Source: Ptychodera flava
Lineage: Eukaryota; Hemichordata; Enteropneusta; Ptychoderidae
DNA: 64,000 nucleotides
Direction: 5' to 3'
Assembly: GCF_041260155.1 (NCBI RefSeq)
Contig: NC_091931.1
Span: 48,245,433-48,309,432 of the forward strand
In this document: one piece after another, positions 36,301-48,562 of the stretch
Position numbering within the stretch: the stretch's first letter is position 1
Layout: every line of letters begins with the position of its first letter
Position numbers and translations under genes: made by a program
The notes under the pieces: generated by a model
Seen by the model: the letters and a program-made list of their open reading frames with translations, nothing else
Databases searched by the model: none
Told to the model about the DNA's origin: nothing

Positions 36301-39300
36301 TGTAACTATAAATCATCTCTCCTTATTCATTGCTAAATTACACTCACACAAACCCCATAACAGATAACTACAAAACCAAGTTTCTGGTGATCATTGTTAT
36401 TACAAAAACTCCCTCAATTGCCACCGAATGCATTCATGAATTTAACATTCCTGGCACGATTCAATTTAAGAATTCAGAACATCTTCAGGCTTAACTTCAG
36501 TATTTTACGTCTCAAAGAGTTTGATTGTGACATTAAAGGGACAAGCTGAACAGTGAAATACTGTGTTGGAGAGTAAAATAAACATTGACAGTAAAAGGGA
36601 GAGTATATACACATGCTGCCTCCTACATGTTCTTGGCTCTGTATATTTTTAACATGTCATTAGGGTTTTAGTCATAAAAAAACATATTTGCATCAAAAAA
36701 ATTATGTCAGCAGGATGTTGCTGTGTCTGTCTTAAATATTCATGTTACAATAATACTATTATCAAAAAGTTGAGTGTTGAGAAAATTTTACTTCCAAGGT
36801 GTATTTTTCCCTACATTTTCCCTACAGCTAGGAAAGTAAATTATAAATAACTCAATTCAAAATAGGGCCAAAGTAATTACATTCTTTGTTTTTCGTTCTT
36901 TTGCACTGGGATTTTTGAGATTTTCATGAACAAAAACAAAATTTAACTGTTTTAATAAGACTTTAAACACGTAGCCTTCTTGCCACAAATCTCTGTTCAC
37001 AAATGTTGTAATACATTCTTAAAATCCGGTAATCCCATTTGGATCAATCACCTGTGCCAATCACTTTGTAAAAGCTCTATTCCAGATAGATTGCTCCTTG
37101 CACTAGATTTTTGGTAGTTTTCATAAAAAAAATCTTGTTTATTTTAATAAGGCTTAACGTGTAGCTATCTTCCCATGAATATTTATTCAAATTTTTTAAA
37201 ATTTTACAATAAACACCTGCCTGCTTGCAGAATGTCACATCGTAGTGTGAAATCATAGAGGTGAAAAAGAAGTTTCTATTTTGATTCTTGAATAAGGCAC
37301 TCATGAAATTACATGGAAATAATCAAGTGAAATATAAGACTTGCCTGAATGGTGAAATTTTGTCGGTATCTTTTTCAAGTACTTGTCTATTCAGCCTACC
37401 TTTCATAATTTTGAGTGGATGCAAAACAAAGAATTGGATTACTCTGGCCTAGCTGTAAAAGGACCATTTAGTCTCAGGAGGAGATCTGCAACGGAAGCTG
37501 TTGATTGTAATTGAGTTATAGTTGAAGTAGGAGATGATTTCTGACTTACACTAGTCAGCTTACATGTACATGTACTTCACTCACATATCACATACAATAT
37601 CTCCACCCATGTTCTCAGCCTGCTGTTATGTAGGGATGCTGTGACCTTAAGTGACCTGCATGAGAGAAACCAGATGTGCTGTGACTGATGTTCATCAGTG
37701 ACAATAGCAGCAAGATAAATGCAGGATGATTCCCTTTTGTGGTTACCGTGGAAGGAAATATACTTGTACTAAGCATTTATGGATCATCTGCTCTGGCAAA
37801 GTCCATAGGTCTTCTGCTCTTGTGAATTGATATAGCTAATCATTGTTTGCTTATGGAAATTCAATTTGCCCTTTACCAGAATGTATTGTAAACACTGTCA
37901 GAACTCAACTTTAAAATGACTTGGAGTCTCTTGTAATGAGACTTGTCAGTCCCCTGTTAAATAAATAAAAAATAAAATGCTTCACTGACCGATCAAAACA
38001 CAAAGTGTTTGTAGAAAATGTAAGACAATACAAATTTGTTTTCCTAATTCAGTAATGATGACAGTATTAATGCAACAATGATTTCAGTCCAAATCTGTTC
38101 AGCATTTAGTTTCATCATTCAGTGAAGTTTCAGTGAACTCTGCCACGGCTGCATTTACAGCTGTAGTTGTATTTTAGTTGGCCAGGCAGAATATGATATG
38201 GGTGGAGTACCATAATAAATTGCCTATGTAATCTACACTGTGTGTTACTGTAATGTAAACAGTGGCTTTGGCCTACTGTGCACTCTAAGATGATGTTTAA
38301 TAGACTTCACGTAAATAAGTCTTCAATGAGAGGTGATTTTACCAACGGTTGAATGAAATGATATGGGCCTCCATTGCACATTTTGTAAAAATGTCATTTA
38401 TAATCAGATCATGAATTATTTATTTCATAAACATACCCTAGGATTTTAATTGTGTTTTATGAGAGACCTCCGGAGACCGATGCCTATCAGCCAGCGTCTT
38501 ATTTAGTCTGGACAAACCAATGTTGTGTAACAATTTACATTGCAATTATTTCATGCTGTGTAATGAAGATGTAAATTTGGCATTAATTGTGATACACAAA
38601 CATCCTGAAATACAAACCTGTGTTTTACTCTAGAGTCAAAAACACAGAATGTGTTTACATTCTCTTGTGGTGTTTTTAGCAATGTGAACTACATTGAATT
38701 GATGAAATGAGCTTGAGTGCCCTGAGCCAAGCTTGAGGTCAAAGGTCAGCTACCCCATGTGGAGGCATTGTAATTTGTCAAAAAGCTTAACTACTCAGCC
38801 TGACAGTAGGAGTGATGATATCACTCTTATTTATACAGTAGTTTGAATTTCTATTTGTTTAAAGTCTTTTTAGCACATTGCATTGATGATAATGGTTGAA
38901 AGTTGAGCTAGGCACCATTACAGTAAACACAGTAATGTTCACTTTTTAATCAACTTTATTTCCTTGTGCTGCTTATCGTTTCCTTGTTTACCCTAAAACT
39001 TTTCTTTGACACTTGGATAATGTAAGGTCAGCATTCCAAGGTCTGAAAGCAAAGAGTACTGGACAGTGCTCCCCTTTGAGTAATTGGCGTCCTCTAATAT
39101 TGCTAACTTTCCCGTGGAATTCCAGATAGCAAACACTCCATTTGTGGAAAATAGTGAGAAAAAGTTTTTTTTTTCTCATTGTTTTCCTTAGACAAGAACA
39201 AGCAAGAAGAACAATTTACAAAGGGTTGTTTTGTCATTTAGTTTACATTTGGTTGTCTGAGTTTTGGAGCCAAACATAATTTAGCTATAGACTCATTTGT

Positions 39301-42300
39301 TTGCAAGACCATTACTGAAGCATCTCACTTCTACTGTCTGTGATTTGACTTAAAATGTACACAGACTGAACTGCGTCTCAGAATAACATATTGCCCATTG
39401 GTTTTGGCGTGTTATAAATTTTTTGATTGATTGATTTATTGATTGATTTTCTAATTTGGGGTCACCGTGGACTGCGTATCTCCTGCATGTGTTGATGAGT
39501 TTAACAGTATTTCCTTCATTGGAAAGGGAAACATTGAAGAGACTTGTTTCAGGGTGATTTCATTAATATCAAGCTGAATTATTAATTTGTTTTCATGTAT
39601 GAATGCATGTAGTCTTCAACCGTCAACAAAAGGAGCACATAAAATTTGCCATCAATGAAAATTGTTTTCCAACAAACCATACTGAATTTACTTTGTCAGG
39701 TAGGGTATATTTCCACAGCAAACAGCAGCAATTTGTGTCCACATCATCAGTTACAAAGCGACACGCCATGACATGTTACCATAGCAACCAAACATCAAAT
39801 ATTATGTTCTGAGTACAAAAAATCTATTTTATATATATAACTTGTCATACAGTTTGTCAAGTGGCCAGGCAGCAATATAAATATTGATCAACGTATCAAG
39901 ATCAACTTATTATAGATCAGTGTAGAGATCAAAACAAGAGAGTTATTTATGAATTGTAAAAATAACGAAATGTAAACTAATTTTAGCAAGACCATGCACA
40001 TATGGTTAGGGTAAATATCGCATAATTTTTCATTTTGCAGGGCAGTGTATTTTTCCTTTTTTGTTCCTGAATGAAAACTAACACAGGATATTAATTATAC
40101 CGTGACTCGTGATCAGTGAATGAGAGCCGTTGGAAAGGCAGGTAGCCTTACTTGATAATATTTATGAGCAGTTATTATCCAAATGATGACCTTGGCCGTA
40201 TCCAAGGACAACCACTGAAACTGTTCATAATTTTAGTTCATTATCATGGAGGCACCAATCAATTTATTGTAGTCCTACTCCATATAGGATTTAACATATG
40301 GAGAGACTGTGCTAAACAGTCATTTAGTATACATGGAGAGACAGTCGAGTAAACTTTGGGAACTTAGCAATTGCAACTACATGGACAACATACATGTGCA
40401 CAGAATTAAAGAACATCACTGCCAGGTGTTTTCTGAAAGTGTCCACATTATTCATTGACTGTAACAATACTGTCTGTTGAATTTCAACATACACCAATGA
40501 TTGCTGACATGCAGAATACCTCCATGCAGTCGCACAATTTTTTTACAGTTTTGAGAAATAATTCAGCCAGGGTCTAAATGTATGGAACTCATTGCCAGAA
40601 TATGTAAAACAGGCCAAAACTTTTAGACATTTTAAAACCTCTTACAGAGATTCTTGTGTATAGTTGACAACATGGTGCTATTGTATTTAATGACAGTTTT
40701 GTAATTTTTTATGGTTTGTTTTTGTGATTTGTCTGTACATGTATATTGACTAGAGTGTATGTTGTTTTTATTGTGTGAGGACCTCAATGGAAAGAAGCCG
40801 ACCAATCTAGTTTGCTAGGCTTATTGAGATACCCTGAATAAAGATGTTTTATAATAATAATAATTAAAAAGTTAGAGATATTTTAATATCTTACAATCAC
40901 CCAAGTTGAGTGCAAATTACCCTGCCAAAAGCTCAATTTCAAAACAGAACAATAAATTGCCTAGTATCTTCTAAAATTACTCTGCAATAACATGCAAATC
41001 CTGTTCACTGCCCAACACACCCACACACACATACTAGCTTTCTCACATATACCTGCTTGCTTTATGAAAATGTATAAGATCCATTATTTTATTATCAACA
41101 TGCTTAACATTTACTTATTCAAAAACTTGAATTTCATCAAAAATTCTGAATGATCGTATTTTAATGTCTTAATTAAGATCTCTCAGCGTTATCAGCTTGT
41201 GTTGATTGAAATTTACCTGTTCCGTTCAGTATTGGTTTTGATTAAATGAGCTGTTGACTTCCTAGATACATTGTGAAATATTATGAAGACTTCAGTGTTT
41301 TATCACTATTGTCATTATTGCACTATTGCAAATATTTTTATGAGCTATGCCTAGCCTGCCAAACCCAGGAGTGGAATTAGTACCACAATGGGATGACGCC
41401 CAATCATTGCCACTTCCTGATATACATACATAGCCAATGATTTCATCCCCATGGGATTTGAAAATGGATGTGTTGACAAAATGTCAAATACAGATGCATT
41501 ATACCATAATAATTCATTTTGTATGAGACAAGTTCAGCACAAAGTACTTCCTGTTTTATTTCCTGTACATCCTTCCTTCCGATTCTCACTCTAATCTAGA
41601 TCTGTTGTGCTTTTATAATTCAAGCAGATTATTTCTGCAGCTGCAAATTTTTACATATAAAACTTTAAGTTTAAACAAAATACTTACACTGGTAGTAAAA
41701 AATTAAGAAAAGCACATTTTACAAACTGCTCAGTGTTTATTCAGCTCAACACACAAACCTTAGACAAGCTTGCTCGATGAAATAAAGATTAATCTTGATA
41801 TTCTTAATAATGATTTTGACTGATGATCAATATTTATGAAAATTCTATCAATTTAATGATTGGGCTTTGAAAATGGATGTGTTGACAAAATCTCAAATAC
41901 AGATTCATTATACCATAATTCACTTTGTATGAGACAAGTTTAGCACAAAGTACTTTGAAAATTCCATCAATTTAATGATGATCCCTATCAATTTATTTTT
42001 GAAATGTACATATCATACCAGTATATTCATGGCCCAAATACAGCGATCTGATTGGTCAAGACGCAGAAAGAACATGGTATATTTGCGATATACCACAGCT
42101 GACAAACACACAAGCTCTCGGCAAGAGCAAAAATCCTTTTTTTGACGTTATTGCCAGAATTTCAATATTCTTTTATGATATAATAGCAATAAATCACACC
42201 CAGCGATGGTATACACTCAAGTGTCTCTAGTCTCTGGCATTAATGTGTTGAATACTATGTACATGCCACGTATGTGTTCTGCTGGACAGTGTCTACAAAG

Positions 42301-45300
42301 TGTGTTCAATGTGTCAAAGAGCTGAGGCTTAAGAATTGAGTCACCTGCTGTACAGCAAACACAAGCAAAGTAGTTGATGTGAAATTTAGTTTGTAAAGTC
42401 ACAGGGGTGAAGAGTAGAGTGTACGTGCTTGTTGGAACTTCTCTATACTCTATATATATATATATAACAACAGCTAGCTGTTAGCTTGTCTGGCATGTCA
42501 GCTTTGCCTGTGGCTAAATCCATACATATCCCCAAAGGTAGTAATTAGATAGAGGCACGTGTGTCATTGAAAACACTTCAAAGTTCCTGGTTCAACTTTC
42601 ACAGTCTAATTAAAAAAGCTTTCTGGCATTCAAATCCTGTAAAAGCACCTGGAAAATTAAAGTTCACTGAAATCCAGACATGTCTAGCCATGCATGGACC
42701 CTAGTTTGTGGTCTTGCTAAATACACACATGAACAAATTCAAGAAATCATAACTGTTTTTAAAGTAATTTAGCCTGCTTTGCAGCTAAACTTATGGTTGT
42801 GTTCATTGTATGTTGATGTTTTCCACATTGAATTTTAAACACTTGCAAAGTAGAGATTCAAACACCATATGAATGCACTGTAATTCTTAATGACAACACT
42901 GACCTTGTTAGTGCTTAATGCTACAGATTTTACTACAGACCATCCTGTAGAAATACCGGAAGAAACATGGAAAACAGTGGTTGACTATACCAAGAAGTAA
43001 AATTAGAATAATATTTTCTTCCTAGCTACCATTTGCCTTAGCAAATCAGGTGTGACAAAACTGGCAGTTGACGGTGCAGGACAATAACACTGTGGACATG
43101 CTGTGCCTATAATGATCATTATTGTTACTTAAGGGTTTTATCAACTCTGCTTAAGATGGTGAATTGTCAGATTGCAATGTGCTGAAATGTGCTGTTGCTA
43201 CCAGGCAACTAGTCAATTCAAAAAGCTGTACGTAGCTTATAATGTCACTAGCAGCCTGTCAAAACCCTACACAGAACAATGTCAAGAAAAATCCATGTCA
43301 ATATCACATCCTATCATAAAGAGTATTTCATGAATTTGGATAAGTACAAAAGAGTACCAGTGTTGTTGAAAAATACCAATTATGTTTTTTTTTATTGCGA
43401 TATTTAATTTGTTTTTATGATGTGCGGGATTTTGAGTGGGAAATCATGAAGCATACATGTAGATATAGCTGTCATTTCTTTAAAAGAGGGAGTACATGCA
43501 TGGACACTTTGAGATGTTTTCAAAATTATTAATTTTGTCCATGACCAGCATTTCAGTCTCCTTGAAATGACAGCTGTAACTTGACTGTTTGTAGAATGTC
43601 AGTTACTTGTACGTACTCTAATCACATTTGAAAGCCCAGTATTCAACAAACATTGGCACACTATAAGTGTGTAAATAATGTCTGATTTTACAGTTGACAA
43701 CTCAATTTTAGTCTGAACTAGATTTTTCAGCAATAACATTGGATATACGTGATGCATTATAATACACATCACCAAGGCTAATTTATGACTAATACTTTTA
43801 ACATACTTTTAGGAAGGATAATATGAGAATTTGTTTTACAAGAAGAAAAATGGTGCTTTTGTCCTTTTCATCAGACTGTAAATTTGGCATAGAATTATTG
43901 CTAAAAACTGACTTTTGAGGACATGATACAATCAGTCTAGCATGTACATGAGTGTTTCTAATTCAACTATACCCAACGTTTGGTTATTTTTATGCATTGT
44001 AACATACACACCTACTGGTGTGTATCAAATAGAACAATCAATACACAATTGAGTTTGTTGAAATCAGTATGCGGATACATTTATCAAGATATCGTTTCCT
44101 GGTTCATGTCAGGTTCCTGCCTGCATGACAATACACTCAGTAATTTAACAAGGTGGTTTTTAGACAGCCATACTATGTGATACACACTCAAAGGATCACC
44201 TCCCAACCTTACTCTGACAAGTCATCCTTCATGATTATTTCCTCAATTATTCAAGCCTACATGAAATAATTTGTAAAATGTTTGATTCAATTTTAGGGCC
44301 CTGTCACACCTTGATGAGTTAGCCAGTGTATGCAGACATATCAAAATTTCTCTAAAACACTGGATAACGATGTATTTTCCAATTTTGGGTGTATACATAG
44401 TGCATTCATAACGTAGACAATTATCTTTACACATTTCGACGCATTTTGACTTATGGGTAACTTACAAGTAATGCATGTGTGTCAATGAGTGCAGTTACCC
44501 TACAATACATGGCCCGCATGTGCTGGACGTATGAGCCACACTCTATATGTTGAAAAGTTATGCATGCACAAAAATACCATGATCGTGCTTCAGAGACTTA
44601 TACAAAGCTTATAATTACCCGTAACATATTCGACATACGCCAGCGTATTCGCCAAATTTTTCATACGTTGACATACGCTGGCTAAATCATCAAGGTGTGA
44701 CAGGGCCGTTAGAGTTTGAAATTTCAGTATTGTAACTGGCCAGCAGCTATTTTCCCCAGACTTGATGGACATGCAGTGCTGTGCTGCAGTATTCTATACT
44801 GTTCTGTCTTGGAGCATTTGGTGGTAAACTTCGAATTTGATGATTTTTTATCAAATAAATGATAGAAGACGAGCTAATTTGTACAGTATTTGTCTCTAAC
44901 ATTTGTCAGGAATAATTTACAGCAATACCTATCATAATATTGAAACAAAATTAGAATGAAAAGGAGAATCCAATGGGTTAGCAACATTACTAAGTTTATG
45001 AGTTTTGTCTTATAGCAACTTGTCTGAGTTGTAGCAAGAATGAATTTTTATGTGATGCTTAAAAAAGAAAAGTGACAAAAAAGAGCTACAATACAGTTAT
45101 ACTATAGAAAGCAAGGACCCAGAATTTGACAGTGAAAATTGCCTGCAATGCACTGTTAATAATCTGATTTTGAGTGCTTTTGACTTTTTTGTTGGTGAGC
45201 ATTTTATCCCCTGATCTCTAGTCTTATCAAATGACTGTCAAGTGTTCAGCTAAATATTACTGAAGAGGTTCAAAAATTCCTAAATTCCTCTGTTGTTTCA

Positions 45301-46700
45301 TTAGACAGCTTGCATTAATCACATGATGGTTGACAAATTCTTTAGCATCCAAGAAGAAATTTTGAAGTATTCTATGCAGGTGTTGGGGAAGAAGGATGTT
45401 TATTCACGTGTTTTGTTGCAAGTCATATCTTCTGTTTCAAGTTGTTATTGCGAGGTAAAACAGGTCAAACTGTCACTCCATGCTAAATCATATAAATGAC
45501 TCCCTGTCTGAGTTCATTCCCATTTGGTTCACAACGCTTATATGGAGGGATGATGATCTGCTTTCATGATGTACAAATGTGGACTGTGAGGGCAGTATCA
45601 CATGCCTACCTGTTGCACCCAGTTGCTGATGACAAGCAATGTGACGATATGACAAAAAGAATTTCTTGTTTCTTGTAGAGTAGATGTTTCATATCTTGAA
45701 ACGGGTGTGGTTGATAAATTTCTGCATGAATGACAATGTGACCATCACCGGTGTCTCAGAGGCAGCTGATGTAATAAAATGTTTAATTCAAGTATTTACT
45801 TTGTGAATACCATGACAGTAGTTACAACATGTAGACGCTATTCAAAGGTCATTGAGTGATTGGTACACTGTATTTGATGGTTCAAAGTTAGCATGGATGC
45901 ATTCTTATCTTAGTAATTGGTACACAGTGCATGGTTCTAGATAACATTGGGTGTGTCCTAATACCACAAACAGAATGATTCTGTTTGTGGTCTTGTGGAG
46001 CCAAGCATTATTCCCTGTAAATTGTATATCAGTCTAACCCTTGTGTCTTCTTTGATTATTTGCAGGATTTAGAAAAATTGGAACATTTAAACGAGTCTGG
46101 GGAACTTAGAGGAATCCTGAGCAGGTTTGAGGTAATTATGTCACACTGTGATTGTTTATTGATGTCAAATATGTTGAAAATAAAAAAAATGTCTTGTCAT
46201 GTAAAACATAATTTGTTCATTTAGATGTGTTGAATTGCCCTTTGCAAAGACTACAGCAACAATAATGTTTCTTATATTTAAATTTCGATCACAAAATAGT
46301 AATTTGGTGATAGGTGTAGCTTCCCTTATATTTTCAGCACCTGCAGTTTGTGGAAAAAATCACTTGAAGGGAAGCACTTTCATCAGTATTCTGTTTAATG
46401 TGACCACTCCTTCTAGTTTTGTATTTTGAATGTATCAAATATTACCAGTAAAAGCTGTTATAGATTGTTATTCATAATCATTTGATCACATCCAGCTTGT
46501 GTTTTCCTCTCTTTCAGAAATGTGTTCCAACATCTCAGTGTGAGGTATGTGGAGGATTCCGTATGGTGCCGTGTGTCTCATGCAATGGAAGTAAAAAATC
46601 ATCCCATAGAAATAACTTTACCTATGATTTCCAAGCATTGAAATGTATATCATGCGATGAGAACGGTCTCCAAGCATGTCCTGAATGTGGAGAAGACTAA
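23958..46700 (+). CDS. GRXCR1: Glutaredoxin domain-containing cysteine-rich protein 1 (GRXCR1) orthologue, four exons
   Basis: Spliced CDS: 23958-24371, 28268-28504, 46066-46131, 46518-46700; 299 codons, close to the 290 of human GRXCR1. All three introns are GT-AG and phase 0. Order of parts: a variable N-terminus with the conserved INGTVRGVKNRVRAG (about 109-123), a glutaredoxin-like fold (about 145-235) and four CxxC pairs at 247/250, 258/261, 282/285 and 293/296, which should form zinc sites like the DnaJ zinc domain. The glutaredoxin part has IIIYTTSMS, FQNHRVKFEERDI and the cis-Pro strand TVPQVVIDG, but no CxxC redox pair. NESGEL and FQALKCISCDENGLQ are near-identical to vertebrates. 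In vertebrates the protein sits in hair-cell stereocilia and shapes actin bundles, probably through glutathionylation control; its loss causes deafness (DFNB25). The role in this animal is unknown, perhaps sensory microvilli. Confidence 0.94.
24372..28267 (+). other. GRXCR1-like intron 1 (3.9 kb)
   Basis: Opens GTAAGT and closes TCTTTGGCAG. Holds a T-rich tract (25915-25950) and a diverged two-copy repeat about 120 bp apart (GGTCTTTGCTCAATGATAC near 25553 and GATCTTTGTTCAAGTGCTA near 25671), which makes a 122-codon minus-strand frame look internally repetitive. No other gene is supported. Confidence 0.6.
28268..28504 (+). CDS. GRXCR1: GRXCR1-like exon 2 (glutaredoxin fold)
   Basis: Acceptor TTGGCAG|AAT, donor GGG|GTAAGT; 79 codons covering the thioredoxin-fold core from KIIIYTT to VVIDGEILG. 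Cys165 (YEKC) is kept. Where I recall vertebrate proteins having TTC, this one reads TTS. Confidence 0.93.
33359..33462 (-). CDS. Candidate exon, Cys-loop receptor-like (weak)
   Basis: A 104-bp GC- and CpG-rich island in an AT-rich intron, on the opposite strand to the host gene. It starts after ATATCCAG and reads GVSRPCERLLTGFNNYPAGE, continuing to DIKVDATLKM, and ends at a possible donor AT|GTAAAA. The pattern LLTGFN...VSDIKVDATLKM resembles the first ectodomain exon of nicotinic-type ligand-gated channels (LLxGYN...V.V...L). No neighbouring exons of such a receptor were found, so this could be a stray, decayed or chance exon. Confidence 0.25.
39390..39455 (+). mobile_element. Short LINE/SINE tail
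   Basis: GGCGTGTTATAAATTTTTTG followed by GATTGATTGATTTATTGATTGATT resembles the 3' tail of CR1/L2-like elements, as also seen (minus strand) at 7395. Too short to classify. Confidence 0.35.
40555..40870 (+). mobile_element. 3' end of a non-LTR retrotransposon (CR1/Jockey type)
   Basis: A frame reads FSQGLNVWNSLPEYVKQAKT, then FRHFKTSYRDSCV and a stop: the standard C-terminal signature WNSLP...FK of CR1/Jockey-group ORF2. It is followed by a 3' UTR with CAATGGAAAGAAGCC, GAATAAAG and an ATAATAATAATAATT tail. It is 5'-truncated, typical of LINE insertion. Confidence 0.75.
41455..41955 (+). repeat. Direct duplication, about 95 bp, two copies
   Basis: TTTGAAAATGGATGTGTTGA...TTTAGCACAAAGTACTT occurs at about 41457-41550 and again at about 41867-41955, with roughly 93 per cent identity and a 410-bp offset. 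Confidence 0.8.
44296..44708. mobile_element. PIF/Harbinger-type MITE, 413 bp
   Basis: Ends are inverted repeats: GGGCCCTGTCACACCTTGAT at the left and the complement CGGCCCTGTCACACCTTGAT at the right, with similarity reaching about 60 bp inward (TTAGCCAGYGTATG). TTA flanks both sides (44293-44295, 44709-44711). A 3-bp TWA duplication is the PIF/Harbinger hallmark. No transposase. Confidence 0.78.
45962..45990. repeat. Perfect hairpin, 14-bp arms
   Basis: ACCACAAACAGAAT and ATTCTGTTTGTGGT separated by one base, about 75 bp before exon 3. It could fold in the pre-mRNA near the acceptor. Confidence 0.7.
46066..46131 (+). CDS. GRXCR1: GRXCR1-like exon 3
   Basis: 22 codons between TTTGCAG and GAG|GTAATT. 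Encodes DLEKLEHLNESGELRGILSR, the end of the glutaredoxin fold, matching the NESGEL helix of vertebrate GRXCR1. Confidence 0.92.
46132..46517 (+). other. GRXCR1-like intron 3 (386 bp)
   Basis: GTAATT donor, CTCTCTTTCAG acceptor. Nothing else recognised. Confidence 0.85.
46518..46700 (+). CDS. GRXCR1: GRXCR1-like exon 4 (cysteine-rich zinc domain)
   Basis: 60 codons plus TAA, with four CxxC pairs and SKKSSHRNNFTYDFQALKCI, the vertebrate pattern. It ends CPECGED, a few residues longer than the human tail as I recall it. Confidence 0.93.
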   Translation, partial: KCVPTSQCEVCGGFRMVPCVSCNGSKKSSHRNNFTYDFQALKCISCDENGLQACPECGED

Positions 46701-48335
46701 AAAATCAACATTTAATCCTGTTTTAGAAAATTAAAAAACCTGCCATTTTTTTAGTACTTGCGGAGTTGGAGAAGAAACTTCCCAGAATTCCAAGGAGACA
46801 GCTACTATCATTCCATGCTACCTGCGATGTGCCAGTCCATCAGACCAATGTATCCGGGAAGATGCTAAACAAACCGATAAGTTTGCACATCTCAGAGAAG
46901 ACATGTTTTTAAGTCCATATACAGCATTTGACTGGCACATATCCCTGTCAGCTGAATTATTCACAAGGTTGAAATCTAAAACAAGATATTTCAAAGTGTC
47001 ATAGCAGTGCTGCTAATACATTTTTACTGGCCACATGTTTTCCTCAGTCTTAATAGCAGCTGCCCAGACATCCGCATATATGTATATCAGTTTTCAACAC
47101 AAATACGTGTTGAAAGATGGGTTCAAATTACCTTAGTTGCCTTTTTTTTAATTTTAAGATCACCAGTATTTGATAAATGTAAGCAGCACCTTAAATACAT
47201 GAATTTAACCATGATCTACTTTCATCATGGTTGCCAGGCCAATTTGTATCCAGTTTTTGTTTTTTGTTTGACAAGATAAATAAGAAATGTTGGCCAATAA
47301 TCTTGAAATAAGCATTAACCTTGAAAATGACCTGTAACAGTGAAGGGAGTAATTTACAGTCAAAAGGCTTGTACAAAACAGATTCACCCTCATTGTCTGA
47401 AAACAATGAAAGATTATTTTTTTCCAGTTGAAAGTTGTTTTATAACCATAATTGTGAAGTACCAATGATTCTGTGAACTCCCACAGAGCAAATTAACTGT
47501 GACTGAGTTTTTCCTTGAGAACTATTAATGTTTTTTATTTCTCAGTGATATTTTCTAACATTGTTTGGCCCAGCATATTTTTTAACATTGCTTGGCCCAG
47601 CATTTTCCTAAATCAATCAGAGGCTTTCAAAATGATCATTCACAGTGTTTACTTTGTTTCCCTTTTCATCACTTCATTGCAATATTCTACATCATGTCCA
47701 AACAGGGGAAGCAACATCAGTACTATACCCACTGGAGGTTTGGCCCCTTTTTGATTACAGATTTGGAACAAACCTATTGTTTTGAAAAAAAGTATACTTG
47801 GATAAGTGTATTTATGAGTAGGGATGACAGGATACAGTACATGTCTGGCGTATGGATTTTGTCATATATCCGGATGTCACTGTTATCAGTTGATGGTCTC
47901 CCAGCCTGGTCTCCAACTCTGATCTCGCTGCAATTCTACAGTCTCAGCATTATAAACCATTGCACAATCGAGTATGACATTGGTGTTCTGTAGTGTCTGC
48001 CAAACATTTCTATAAAGGTCATGTTAGTATAGACACTTTATGCAATAAGATTATTCAGAAAATATGTATATTATTTAACAGATGTACATAGACAGATCTG
48101 AGACTATATTTGAACTTTGTGTTCCAGTTTCTTTTTTGATTTGTGATGATTTTGAACATCATGTAAGTACTTGAATGAAAATAGATAAGAAATTAAATTT
48201 TATTTTAATTACACAGAAATTTCTTCCAAGAGAGTGTTGTTTAAGTTATATGTTACAGAGTTTTATAATGTTAAAAGCCCTAGTAATGTTAACTTTTGAT
48301 GATAATTTCACCATTTTTATTTTGAATGTGAACCA
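46701..48335 (+). other. 3' UTR or downstream flank
   Basis: No gene. A tandem pair of TTTGGCCCAGCATATTTT / CTTGGCCCAGCATTTTCC lies at about 47560-47608. Frames up to 133 codons look like chance. No clear AATAAA before the one at 48471, which lies inside a MITE. Confidence 0.4.
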
Positions 48336-48562
48336 TAATTCCTTGTTCTTCTCCCCAAAGAATGTTGATGTACACAGTATCCAGCTTGTCAACTAAGCCC
48401 CTATGGTTGTAAACTGAATTGTTGTTGTTGAAAATTGACTTCTGGTCTGGACTAGAATTCAAATGTAAACAATAAAAATGCATTTTACACATTTGAATGA
48501 TAAGTTGACAAGCTAAATAGTGGGTGTTTCAACATTCTTTGGGGAGTAGAATAAGAAATTCT
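48336..48562. mobile_element. R2 family foldback MITE, copy 1
   Basis: The left end CTTCTCCCCAAAGAATGTTG is mirrored by CAACATTCTTTGGGGAGTAG at the right; CAGCTTGTCAACT / AGTTGACAAGCT extends the arms to about 50 bp. Two more copies follow at 52332 and 55022. It carries AATAAA, so it could supply a poly(A) site to the gene upstream. Confidence 0.78.

Larger units (their letters stand above)
28505..46065 (+). other. GRXCR1-like intron 2 (17.6 kb)
   Basis: Opens GTAAGT and closes TTATTTGCAG. Mostly AT-rich with no host exon on the plus strand. Recognised inside: a LINE tail (40555-40870), a MITE (44296-44708), a short CR1-like tail (about 39405-39455), a hairpin (45962-45990) and a candidate minus-strand exon (33359-33462). 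Local two-copy duplications occur at about 32223/32331, 35400/35470, 35735/35768, 36893/37080 and 41455/41870. The remaining stretches show nothing recognisable. Confidence 0.6.

Noticed and set aside
41340-41440. Proline-rich 28-codon frame (AMPSLPNPGVELVP...) in intron 2
   Set aside because: Too short, no flanking splice consensus on both sides, no supporting neighbours.
47592-47993. 133-codon frame downstream of GRXCR1
   Set aside because: Probably 3' UTR or flank; no family match and overlapping competing frames.
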